From Verrucomicrobiota bacterium (lineage in GTDB: Bacteria; Verrucomicrobiota; Verrucomicrobiia; Chthoniobacterales; UBA10450), in NCBI GenBank assembly GCA_003218755.1, contig QHOK01000108.1:1-43812 (forward strand): a DNA stretch of 43,812 bases, written 5' to 3'. Shown here in pieces: positions 9,072 through 16,251 of the stretch. The translations under genes and the position numbers were made by a program. Numbering within the stretch: position 1 is the stretch's first letter; every line of letters begins with the position of its first letter. The notes beneath the pieces were generated by a model that searched no databases, was not told the origin of the DNA, and was given only the letters and a program-made list of their open reading frames with translations.

Positions 9072-10406
9072 CTAGACAAATTCTCGTTCGGGCGCCGTGG
9101 CCGATCTTGGCATGTGAAGGCGGAGATAAGATAGCAAATCGGTGCGCGTAATCAGCCCCAGAAATTTGTCGTCCTCCATCACAATAGCGACCCGGCCACG
9201 GTCGAACACGTCGAGCAAGTCTTTAATCTTTGCGTTCGGCGGCAGCGTTTCCAACCGGTCGGTCATCGCGTTTTCCACTGGATCATTAAAGTGCGACGGG
9301 GAGCGGTGCACTTTCACCAGCAGGTCAGATTCGTCGATGATGCCGATGGCGCGTCCGTTTTGATCAACAACGGGAAGCTGTGAGACGTCTGAGTCGCGCA
9401 TGCGCTTAAACGCCGTCAGCAGGGAATCGTGCGGCCCGACCGTGATCACCTCGCCAGCTTCGTATCGATGCGAAATCAAATCGCTCAAATCGCCGTGCGG
9501 TGGCCGGTGGATGAATCCCTGCTCGGCCATCCAGAAGTCGTTGTACATTTTCGAGAGATACTTGTTGCCGGTGTCGGGGACCAGACTGACGACACGTTTG
9601 GCTTTCGTTTGTTCCCGGCAATAACGCAGCGCGCCGGCGACCAGCGTCCCGGTGGACGAGCCGCCGAAGATTCCTTCCTTGCGCAAAAGCTCACGAGCCG
9701 TCGCGAAACTTTCTTCGTCATCAATCTCAAACGCATCTGTCACCAGCGACATGTCCGCGATTTCAGGAATGAAATCTTCGCCGATGCCTTCCACAGCCCA
9801 GCTTCCCGATTCCAGGAGCTTCCCCGTCTTGACGTACTCGTATAGAATGGAGCCCGTCGGGTCGGCCAGAAGCATCTCGATGCCGCGACGGGGTTTGACG
9901 CGATTGAAGAACCTGCCAAGGCCGGTCAGCGTTCCCCCGGAACCAACTCCCACGACGATGGCATCGACGTCGTGTCGCATTTGTTCCCAAATTTCGGGAC
10001 CGGTGGTGCGCTCGTGCGCCAGAGGATTCGCCGGATTTCCAAATTGATTTACGTAAAAGCCGCCCGGAATTTCCTGGGCCAGTCGCGCGGCCATGTCCTG
10101 ATAATATTCGCGATAGCCTTTGGCACCGGCCACGAGCGCGAGACCCAGACCGGTGTTCCCTGCAGTGGCCTCAACGACAGTGCCACCAGGCTCCAATTTT
10201 CCGTCGGCCTCAGCCGCTTCGATCATTGAGAGCGCGATTCTGTCCTTGATCGAACCGCCGGGATTTTGATTTTCAAGCTTCAGAAAAAGCTGACACGGGC
10301 CAGTGTCAAACTGCGTAATCTCCACAAGCGGCGTGTCGCCAATGAGCGACAGAATTACGGGTGGTTTATTCTGCGCAATCGACGGGGCTGCAGAACTTTC
10401 AATCAT
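9072..10406 (-). CDS. Cystathionine beta-synthase with internal deletion
   Basis: Condenses homocysteine (or O-acetylserine) with serine-type substrates in transsulfuration. A fold-type II PLP domain is followed by two CBS domains (about residues 320-440). Seen: PLP lysine in NPGGSIKDRIALSM, the loop ATAGNTGLGLAL, the phosphate loop GVGSGGTLTGLGRF, FGGSSTGT and VPDTGNKYLSKMYNDFWM. Between AGAKGYR and EYYQDMAARLAQEIPGG (junction near 10109) the expected block of about 36-38 residues, normally of the type LILVxPDKMSxEK...RALGA, is missing while the frame is kept. That block is part of the PLP-domain core, so the protein as written is doubtful as an enzyme. Its start overlaps the end of the thioredoxin-like gene by eight bases. 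Real deletion or assembly collapse are both possible. Confidence 0.88.
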   Translation of the reverse strand: MIESSAAPSIAQNKPPVILSLIGDTPLVEITQFDTGPCQLFLKLENQNPGGSIKDRIALSMIEAAEADGKLEPGGTVVEATAGNTGLGLALVAGAKGYREYYQDMAARLAQEIPGGFYVNQFGNPANPLAHERTTGPEIWEQMRHDVDAIVVGVGSGGTLTGLGRFFNRVKPRRGIEMLLADPTGSILYEYVKTGKLLESGSWAVEGIGEDFIPEIADMSLVTDAFEIDDEESFATARELLRKEGIFGGSSTGTLVAGALRYCREQTKAKRVVSLVPDTGNKYLSKMYNDFWMAEQGFIHRPPHGDLSDLISHRYEAGEVITVGPHDSLLTAFKRMRDSDVSQLPVVDQNGRAIGIIDESDLLVKVHRSPSHFNDPVENAMTDRLETLPPNAKIKDLLDVFDRGRVAIVMEDDKFLGLITRTDLLSYLRLHMPRSATAPEREFV

Positions 10407-10923
10407 GCAAAGCGTGCTCGATAGACGGTTCGCCTTTGTGCGACCATTCCGACTGGCTGTCTTCGAGAAATTGTTGGAGCACAGGAAAACGGATTTCGCC
10501 GTAATTTAATGCGTAGCGGAGATCGCCGCCTTTGTAAATCCAAGTCGTCGGGATCCACGAGAGCGGCAAGCCAGCGAATTGTTTGATCTTGTTTTCGCCA
10601 CGACGCGGGCCCGGATCTGCAAGAATTGTCACGTTTGATTGATCGGCAATATTGAATTTTTTTAGCATCGCCCGTCCGTCCTGGCCATCGTTCCAGACGG
10701 AAACGAAATTAAATTTCACATTCGGATTGTCCTTAACGATTTTGGTCCAGCCGCCGTTTTTGAGTTCTGCCTGACAGTTCGAGCACCACGGCGCCCAAAG
10801 ATGAACGACGGTGAGATCAGACGATTTGATCGCGGTGAGGACTATTTGTTCAGCCGGAGATTCAGCGCGGAGCGAAGTGGCTGCGATGAGGGCAATCAAT
10901 ATTAGGAATCGGACTATCGACAT
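10399..10923 (-). CDS. Exported thioredoxin-like protein
   Basis: A 174-residue protein with a signal peptide (MSIVRFLILIALIAATSLRA, cleavage about 20) and a thioredoxin fold. The motif VVHLWAPWCSNCQAELKN carries the redox pair Cys-Ser-Asn-Cys, and SWIPTTWIYKGG holds the conserved cis-proline region. This fits a periplasmic TlpA/ResA-like thiol-disulfide protein. The CSNC pair differs from the usual CGPC or CxPC, which may alter redox potential. The stop region overlaps the CBS start by eight bases, so it is the first gene of a thioredoxin-CBS-gamma-lyase operon. The link to sulfur amino acid metabolism is contextual only. ATG at 10923. Confidence 0.85.
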   Translation of the reverse strand: MSIVRFLILIALIAATSLRAESPAEQIVLTAIKSSDLTVVHLWAPWCSNCQAELKNGGWTKIVKDNPNVKFNFVSVWNDGQDGRAMLKKFNIADQSNVTILADPGPRRGENKIKQFAGLPLSWIPTTWIYKGGDLRYALNYGEIRFPVLQQFLEDSQSEWSHKGEPSIEHALHD

Positions 10924-10995
10924 GTTCCCCTAAAGGGTAAAGGCGAAACGCCCAACGCTCAACGCCGAACACCCAAGGCCGAACAGACGCAGTGT

Positions 10996-11024
10996 TTGAC
11001 CTCCGCTCCTAAGTTGGCTACTGT
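10996..11024 (+). promoter_or_regulatory. Probable sigma-70 promoter of rpsA
   Basis: TTGACC (10996-11001) and TACTGT (11019-11024) are 17 bases apart, close to the housekeeping consensus, and point toward rpsA. Initiation would fall near 11031, just before the hairpin at 11033-11059. Confidence 0.55.
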
Positions 11025-11032
11025 GGCGTCCC

Positions 11033-11059
11033 GTTTCCGCTGCTTAGCTGCGCGGAAAC
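11033..11059 (+). promoter_or_regulatory. Hairpin at the predicted 5' end of the rpsA leader
   Basis: GTTTCCGC (11033-11040) pairs perfectly with GCGGAAAC (11052-11059) around an 11-base loop. It sits at the very start of the predicted transcript. In other bacteria S1 represses its own mRNA by binding leader structure, so an autoregulatory role is possible; nothing in the sequence proves it. Confidence 0.4.
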
Positions 11060-11110
11060 ATCGGCGTTCGATTGACCGCCGCTGTACCCACAGGAGACCC
11101 ACTTACTTTT

Positions 11111-12838
11111 ATGATTCAAATGCAGGACGTGATGTCGAAGGCGATGCCCGACTTTCGCGAGGGAAGCATCGTCAAAGGCCGGATCTTGGAAATTCGACCG
11201 CGCGAAGTGCTGGTCGATGTGGGATACAAGTCCGAGGGCGTCATTCCGTTGACCGAATTTGAGGATCTCGAATCGTTAGAAGTGGGCGACGAGGTAGACG
11301 TCCTTCTGGAACGGCTAGAAAACGAAGAAGGGATGGTCGTTCTCTCGAAGGAGAAAGCCGCTTACCGCCAAAACTGGAACAAAATCGTTGGTGTTTTCGA
11401 AGGCGACGGCCTGATCAAAGGCAAGGTGAAATCGGTGGTCAAGGGCGGCCTTATGGTCAACATCGGCGTCGAAGCGTTTTTGCCGGCGTCCCAGATCGAC
11501 GTCGTTCCGCCAAAGGATTTGCAGCAATTCGTTGGCAACACCTACGATTTCAAAATTGTTAAACTCAATGACGACCGCAAAAATGTCGTGCTCAGCCGGC
11601 GCGAGGTGATCGAGCAGGAGCGCAGCGAGAAACGACAAAAATTCATGGACGGCGTGAACGTGGGCGACCGTGTCACTGGCACCGTGAAAAACATCACCGA
11701 CTTCGGCGCATTCATCGATCTCGATGGCATGGATGGTTTGCTGCACGTCACGGATATGACTTGGGGCCGGCTCGGCCATCCCAGCGAGTTATTGAAGGTC
11801 GGTCAGCCGTTGGAAGTCGTCGTGCTCGACATCAACAAGGAAAAAGAGCGCGTCTCGCTGGGACTCAAACAAACTCAGAAGAATCCATGGGACCAGATCG
11901 AAGAGCGTTTCCCGGCTGGCCAGCGTATCAAGGGCAAGATAACCAACCTCGTTCCCTACGGCGCATTTGTTGAGATCGAGGAAGGCGTGGAAGGCCTCAT
12001 CCACGTTTCCGAGCTTTCGTGGACAAAACGGATCATGCGACCCTCCGATATCCTCAGCGTCGGCCAGGAAGTGGAAGCCGTGGTGCTAGGCGTGAACAAG
12101 GAAGAACAGAAAATTTCACTGGGCCTGCGTCAGCTCGAACCGAATCCGTGGGATGAAATCGAAAAGAAGTTCACCATCGGTAGTCGGGTGAAAGGCAAGA
12201 TTCGCAACATGACCGCATATGGCGCGTTCGTAGAGCTGGAGGAAGGGATCGACGGCATGATTCACGTGTCCGACTTAAGCTGGACTCGCAAGATCAATCA
12301 TCCCAGCGAGATGTTTAAGAAAGGCGATGAAGTTGAGGCTGTCGTCATCGACATCGACAAAGTAAACCAGCGGATCAGTCTTGGGATCAAACAGCTCACC
12401 GAAGATCCGTGGAAGACGATTGATGAGAAGTACAAGATCGGCGATCTAGTGAAAGGCAAAGTGACCAAGCTCGCTAGCTTCGGCGCGTTCGTGCAACTAC
12501 AGGATGATATCGACGGGCTCGTGCACATCTCGCAATTGAGCGAAGACCACGTCGCGAAAGTGAAGGATGTCCTCAAAGTTGGTCAGGAAGTCGAAGCGCG
12601 AGTCATCAAAGTGGACAAGATCGAGCGCCGCATCGGCTTGTCGATCAAAGCGGCCAACTATTCTGAGGAACAACTCCGGAAGGAAGTAGAGTCTTTCGAC
12701 ACGTTACGTCCCGGCGAAGACATGGTCGGTCTGGAAAAAGCTTTCGCCGCCGCCGAACAGGAAGAATATCGTCCCGGGGATTCAAGAAGAGCCGCAAAAG
12801 AGCCGAACGAACCAAAGCGCGAGGGAAAGAAGAAGTAG
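11111..12838 (+). CDS. rpsA: 30S ribosomal protein S1
   Basis: Six S1 (OB-fold) repeats follow one another: about residues 18-85, 100-170, 188-258, 275-345, 362-432 and 450-520, each with the pattern G(x)VKGK(I/V)xxxxxxGAFV...GLIHVSxLSW. S1 binds mRNA and helps load it on the 30S subunit. Length (about 575 residues) is normal for a six-repeat S1. The charged tail (SRRAAKEPNEPKREGKKK) is species-specific. I prefer the ATG at 11111; a TTG at 11072 in the same frame would add 13 residues, but AGGAG at 11092-11096 favours the ATG although its spacing (14) is long. Single gene with its own promoter. Confidence 0.96.
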   Translation: MIQMQDVMSKAMPDFREGSIVKGRILEIRPREVLVDVGYKSEGVIPLTEFEDLESLEVGDEVDVLLERLENEEGMVVLSKEKAAYRQNWNKIVGVFEGDGLIKGKVKSVVKGGLMVNIGVEAFLPASQIDVVPPKDLQQFVGNTYDFKIVKLNDDRKNVVLSRREVIEQERSEKRQKFMDGVNVGDRVTGTVKNITDFGAFIDLDGMDGLLHVTDMTWGRLGHPSELLKVGQPLEVVVLDINKEKERVSLGLKQTQKNPWDQIEERFPAGQRIKGKITNLVPYGAFVEIEEGVEGLIHVSELSWTKRIMRPSDILSVGQEVEAVVLGVNKEEQKISLGLRQLEPNPWDEIEKKFTIGSRVKGKIRNMTAYGAFVELEEGIDGMIHVSDLSWTRKINHPSEMFKKGDEVEAVVIDIDKVNQRISLGIKQLTEDPWKTIDEKYKIGDLVKGKVTKLASFGAFVQLQDDIDGLVHISQLSEDHVAKVKDVLKVGQEVEARVIKVDKIERRIGLSIKAANYSEEQLRKEVESFDTLRPGEDMVGLEKAFAAAEQEEYRPGDSRRAAKEPNEPKREGKKK

Positions 12839-12942
12839 CGCGATCCCCAGACATACCAGAGAAGGAACGTTCGTTGAAAGTGTCTTCGATCTCAGTAACC
12901 TAATCGCGTCTGCTAGATGCAAGCGCCAGCCAAGATCAGAGA

Positions 12943-13635
12943 TCAGCCGGCGTTGGGTCTCTTCAATCGAACGAAGATTCCAATGTGAACGGCGAACAGC
13001 AGCGGAACCAGGAAGCCCGGAATTAAAAGCCACGGCAAAGTTGTCATGATCGCGGAGCTCGGCTCGGCTAAAATCAGGTGCTGTAGGCCGGGCGATGAAA
13101 GTACACCCAGTCCGACAGCAGCGATCAAATCGAGGGCGCCAATCAAATTCCAGATCCATAGGATCGGCCTAGTCATCACGCCGCGTCGATAAGCCAGCAA
13201 GGCCACAAGCGGAGCGGTGGCTCCAACAAAAATATCGCCCCAACCAGCAATCGGCGCGAACGGCGCGGGCAAACGATGGGCCGTGTAAAGAACTACGAAA
13301 CTAATACCGAGCAGGCGAACCGTGTGCACGCTCACGAGTAGCCACAGCGGCACACGATGGAACCCTTCGCGCAGCGAGTGTACGCGCGCGACAAGAATGT
13401 AGAGAATCGCGATCGGCAGCGCCACCGCAACGCCAAGGCCGGGCGCCCCTAGCCCGTGCTCGTAATATAAAGCTCGCGTCGCGGCCAGAATTACGACGAC
13501 TACGAACCACGCACTGAGCCAAGCGGCGATGCGAACTCGCATGGCCGTGTTCAAACCTAATCCGCTTGATAGCGCAGCAATTACGATAGCCGCCGAGGCA
13601 GTTAGTTCAATGCAACCGATAAGATCAATACTCAT
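12943..13635 (-). CDS. Seven-helix membrane protein of unknown function
   Basis: A 230-residue very hydrophobic protein; I count about seven transmembrane segments (near residues 8-27, 35-55, 65-85, 97-117, 127-147, 155-178, 195-218). No catalytic motif is recognised. Short polar loops (RVHSLREGFHR, AYRRGVMTRP) suggest a small integral membrane protein. Its start lies 121 bases downstream of the marR stop on the same strand, and the gap carries a palindrome identical to the one at the marR promoter together with a -10-like TATGAT, so it is probably a target of that regulator. A transport or stress role is a guess. An AAGGAA-like Shine-Dalgarno precedes the ATG at 13635. Confidence 0.75.
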   Translation of the reverse strand: MSIDLIGCIELTASAAIVIAALSSGLGLNTAMRVRIAAWLSAWFVVVVILAATRALYYEHGLGAPGLGVAVALPIAILYILVARVHSLREGFHRVPLWLLVSVHTVRLLGISFVVLYTAHRLPAPFAPIAGWGDIFVGATAPLVALLAYRRGVMTRPILWIWNLIGALDLIAAVGLGVLSSPGLQHLILAEPSSAIMTTLPWLLIPGFLVPLLFAVHIGIFVRLKRPNAG

Positions 13636-13721
13636 GAGTTGTGCCTTTTTTTTCCTTCATTTCTTTTCCCCAGGTGTGCCGCTGTAAGACCAGCCGCGAC
13701 ATCAATAGCTAGTCTCTTCTG

Positions 13722-13752
13722 ATCATAGGTGTATATACACACGTCTTCGCAA
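13722..13752 (-). promoter_or_regulatory. Promoter and MarR operator of the membrane-protein gene
   Basis: On the minus strand TTGCGA (13747-13752) and TATGAT (13722-13727) are 19 bases apart, and the perfect palindrome GTGTATATACAC (13729-13740) fills the spacer. The same 12 bases recur at 14182-14193 over the marR promoter. A repressor bound here would block polymerase. The 19-base spacer and weak -35 box make the promoter itself uncertain; the operator is clear as sequence. Confidence 0.6.
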
Positions 13753-13756
13753 AAAA

Positions 13757-14179
13757 TTATTTCGTCAGTACCATCGGACGAGACTGTAAACCAAAGCGTC
13801 TCAGGATAGGCTCAACGCTCACGTCCGCTCGCTTCCAAACTGTCAAAGCGGTTGAAGCCTTATTCAGTCCCTTCGGAGTAAGCGTCATCTTTCGCACGCG
13901 TTCATCATCATGCGGGCACGCGGAAATCCACCCCTGGTCCTCGATTAAACGCAAAGTTCGCGACAGAGTGGTTCGATCGAGGCCCAGTTGCGCCGACAAC
14001 TCAGAGATCGAGAGTGGTCCTGTCTGCGCCAGTGTCGCGAGAACGGTGAATTGGGTCGCACGAAGGCCGCTACTCCGGAAATGTTTCTCGTAGTGTTGCG
14101 TCACGGCCCGGCTGGCGCGACGCAAAGCCGAACAGGCGCACATGCGACAGGCTGCAAAGGATCTGGAAGAAGCGGACAT
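13757..14179 (-). CDS. MarR family transcriptional regulator
   Basis: A winged-helix repressor of 140 residues. The DNA-binding core is LSISELSAQLGLDRTTLSRTLRLIEDQGW (recognition helix about LDRTTLSRTLRLIEDQ), followed by the wing with the usual basic/acidic hairpin CPHDDERVRKMTLTPKG. The N-terminus has several Cys (CRMCACSALRRASR), which could sense oxidants or electrophiles as in OhrR-type MarR proteins, although that is inference. I chose the ATG at 14179, because the longer TTG start would put the promoter -10 box and operator inside the gene. Perfect palindromes at its own promoter and at that of the downstream membrane gene suggest autoregulation plus control of one target. Confidence 0.9.
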   Translation of the reverse strand: MSASSRSFAACRMCACSALRRASRAVTQHYEKHFRSSGLRATQFTVLATLAQTGPLSISELSAQLGLDRTTLSRTLRLIEDQGWISACPHDDERVRKMTLTPKGLNKASTALTVWKRADVSVEPILRRFGLQSRPMVLTK

Positions 14180-14212
14180 GCGTGTATATACACGCTTGAT
14201 CGCAATCGTCAA
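14180..14212 (-). promoter_or_regulatory. marR promoter with overlapping operator, leaderless
   Basis: On the minus strand TTGACG (14207-14212) and TATATA (14185-14190) are 16 bases apart. The 16-base perfect palindrome GCGTGTATATACACGC (14180-14195) covers the -10 box and directly touches the ATG (14179). The A of the ATG is six bases past the -10 box, so the transcript would begin at or very near the start codon. Confidence 0.65.
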
Positions 14213-14364
14213 GCGACTGTCTTGGCGAAGGGGTCTGTCCGCGCTCGCCTGCCCTTCTCCCTAGTGAAGCAGCTCCAGAGTGAAGAAAAGCGTTACGATG
14301 TGCGAAGGAGCCGCTAGATTAAATGTTGCCCTAGCAAGCTGTGCCGAAGAGGATTCCGACCGTT

Positions 14365-14703
14365 ATGCGATTCATTTTGCGCCGACATATATCCGGCTTA
14401 CGAATAATCGCATCGGCAGTTTTGCTGTGCCTGATAGCCGGCTGCGGGAATCCAACCATTATTGGCAAATGGCGCATGTCCGGAGGTTCAAATGAAACAG
14501 TTTGGGAATTCTCGAAAAATGGCGTGGTCCTTGTCGGGGACATGCGAGGCATATACAAATTCGGCGACCAGGACCGAATCAAAATTCAAACGCGGTTCGC
14601 CAATACAGTTTATGAGGTGAAAATTTCGGGCGACCAGATGGTCCTGCAAGAGCCAGGCGGTTCGAAGCTCGAATTCACCAGAATAAGAGAAGCCCGGCGG
14701 TGA
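14365..14703 (+). CDS. Small predicted lipoprotein
   Basis: A 112-residue protein with a basic N-region, hydrophobic stretch and lipobox LIAGC (Cys at about residue 29), so probably exported and lipidated. The mature part is a small beta-rich domain: GKWRMSG, ETVWEFSKNGVVLVGD, GIYKFGDQDRIKIQ and MVLQEPGGSKLEFTRI, reminiscent of the short lipocalin-like domains that read as G(K/T)W...FxxDGT...GxYxx. Function unknown. I prefer the ATG at 14365 to the GTG at 14341 in the same frame, since the first gives a more usual signal peptide. No operon partner; the asnS gene converges from the right. Confidence 0.7.
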   Translation: MRFILRRHISGLRIIASAVLLCLIAGCGNPTIIGKWRMSGGSNETVWEFSKNGVVLVGDMRGIYKFGDQDRIKIQTRFANTVYEVKISGDQMVLQEPGGSKLEFTRIREARR

Positions 14704-14726
14704 TTTCTGGGTAGGTGAACAGCAAG

Positions 14727-14757
14727 AGCTTTCTTGGCTGCGCCCAGAATGACAAAG
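14727..14757. repeat. Partial family A-like repeat
   Basis: AAGAGCTTTCTTGGCTGCGC followed by CCAGAATGACAAAGG resembles the right half of the family A repeats (…GACATGACAAAGG at 4142-4229). It fills the gap between the convergent lipoprotein and asnS genes. Too degenerate to be sure. Confidence 0.4.
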
Positions 14758-14760
14758 GGG

Positions 14761-16152
14761 TTAGAACTCGGCGCTGCCAGGTGTGCGTGCGAATGGAATC
14801 ACGTCGCGGATGTTCGGGACACCGGTGATGAACATCAGCATTCGCTCGAAGCCGAGGCCGAACCCGGAGTGCGGTACCGTGCCGTAGCGCCGCAGATCGA
14901 GATACCATTTGTAATCGGCGGGATCCATTCTGTGCCGGCGCATATTTCCCTCCAGCATTTCGAGCCTCTCTTCACGCTGGCTGCCGCCGACGATTTCCCC
15001 GATGCCGGGCACGAGCAAATCCATTGCCGCGACTGTTTTTCCATCGTCGTTTAAACGCATGTAGAAAGGTTTGATCTCCTTCGGAAAATTGAAAACCGTG
15101 ACCGGACATTTGAAATGTTTTTCGGTCAACCAGCGCTCGTGCTCCGATTGCAGGTTCAAGCCGTAATCGATCGGGAACTCAAATTTTGCGCCGCTGTTTT
15201 TTAGAAGATCGACAGCGTCGCTGTAGGTGGTGCGTTGAAACGGCAGCTCAATGACGAAATCGAGTCGGGAAAGCAACTCTTTGTCCACGAATCTGGCGAA
15301 AAGTTCCATCTCGTCGGGGCAATGCTTTTTCGCATCTGCGATCAAATACTTAACGAACTCTTCCGCGAGATTCATGTTGCCGTTCAAGTCGCAAAACGCC
15401 ATCTCCGGCTCGATCATCCAGAACTCGCTGGCGTGGCGAGATGTGTTTGAGTTTTCAGCGCGGAAGGTTGGACCAAATGTGTAAACTTTCGACAAAGCCA
15501 GCGCGAACGCTTCCGCTTCCAACTGGCCGCTCACAGTCAAATAGGTCGGGCGGGCGAAGAAATCCTGCGCGAAATCAATCTCCCCGTTTTTCCGCGGCGG
15601 ATTCTTAAGGTCGATCGTGGAGACGCGAAATAATTCCCCTGCACCCTCGCAATCGCTGCCGGTGATAATTGGGGTGTGGACATACACGAAACCGCGTTCC
15701 TGGAAAAAGTGGTGAACAGCAAAGGCCAGTCGGCTGCGCACGCGAAAAATGCTACTGAAAAGGTTTGAGCGAGGGCGGAGATGAGCGACCTCTCGGAGAA
15801 ACTCAGGCGTGTGCCCCTTTTTCTGGAGCGGATAGGAATCGTCTGCCGTTCCCACAATCTCGATGTTGTCCGCGACCAGTTCCCATTTTTGTCCTTTACC
15901 CTGCGAAGCGACCAGCGCGCCAGTCACACTAATTGACGCGCCGGTCGTGACCCGTTGAACCGCAGGATAATTCGACAACGTATTTCTGGCGATAATCTGA
16001 AGATTGCGCAGCGATGACCCATCATTCAGCTCGATGAACGAGAAATCTTTTGAATCGCGCCGTGTGCGCACCCATCCCTGGACCTGAATTTCGGCAATGG
16101 GAGTGCTGCTTTGCAAAGCATCCGTGATCGAGGTCGGAGAAAGCTGCGTCAT
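14761..16152 (-). CDS. asnS: Asparaginyl-tRNA synthetase
   Basis: Class II synthetase that charges tRNA(Asn). An N-terminal OB-fold anticodon domain (VQGWVRTRRDSKDFSFIELN) leads to the catalytic core with motif 2 (FRAENSNTSRHASEFWMIEP, where the Asn-type SNTSRH run separates AsnRS from AspRS) and motif 3 (GFGLGFERMLMFITG). The length of 463 residues matches the E. coli enzyme. I chose the ATG at 16152; the frame stays open upstream, but those 32 extra residues (…VIPSEVEESLGVN) are only the translation of a family A repeat. The presence of AsnRS implies that GatCAB serves mainly glutamine. speA lies 99 bases upstream. Confidence 0.97.
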   Translation of the reverse strand: MTQLSPTSITDALQSSTPIAEIQVQGWVRTRRDSKDFSFIELNDGSSLRNLQIIARNTLSNYPAVQRVTTGASISVTGALVASQGKGQKWELVADNIEIVGTADDSYPLQKKGHTPEFLREVAHLRPRSNLFSSIFRVRSRLAFAVHHFFQERGFVYVHTPIITGSDCEGAGELFRVSTIDLKNPPRKNGEIDFAQDFFARPTYLTVSGQLEAEAFALALSKVYTFGPTFRAENSNTSRHASEFWMIEPEMAFCDLNGNMNLAEEFVKYLIADAKKHCPDEMELFARFVDKELLSRLDFVIELPFQRTTYSDAVDLLKNSGAKFEFPIDYGLNLQSEHERWLTEKHFKCPVTVFNFPKEIKPFYMRLNDDGKTVAAMDLLVPGIGEIVGGSQREERLEMLEGNMRRHRMDPADYKWYLDLRRYGTVPHSGFGLGFERMLMFITGVPNIRDVIPFARTPGSAEF

Positions 16153-16160
16153 GTTTACAC

Positions 16161-16194
16161 CGAGAGATTCCTCGACTTCGCTCGGAATGACAAG
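16161..16194. repeat. Half copy of family A repeat next to the asnS start
   Basis: CGAGAGATTCCTCGACTTCG followed by CTCGGAATGACAAG matches half of the family A element in inverted orientation. It ends nine bases from the asnS start codon, so it occupies the place of the ribosome-binding region and part of the leader. It also extends the open frame upstream and could mislead gene callers. Confidence 0.75.
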
Positions 16195-16251
16195 TTGCAC
16201 GAAGCGGTTAACTCGCCTGCGTGCCGGTCGCGAGCTCGGCGCCAACAAAAA

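Noticed and set aside
14280-14495. Frame of 71 codons ahead of the small lipoprotein
   Set aside because: Overlaps the lipoprotein gene in another frame and shows no domain or ribosome site; the lipobox frame explains the region.
16153-16248. N-terminal extension of asnS
   Set aside because: The extra 32 codons are made from a repeat (VIPSEVEESL); AsnRS homology starts at the ATG at 16152.
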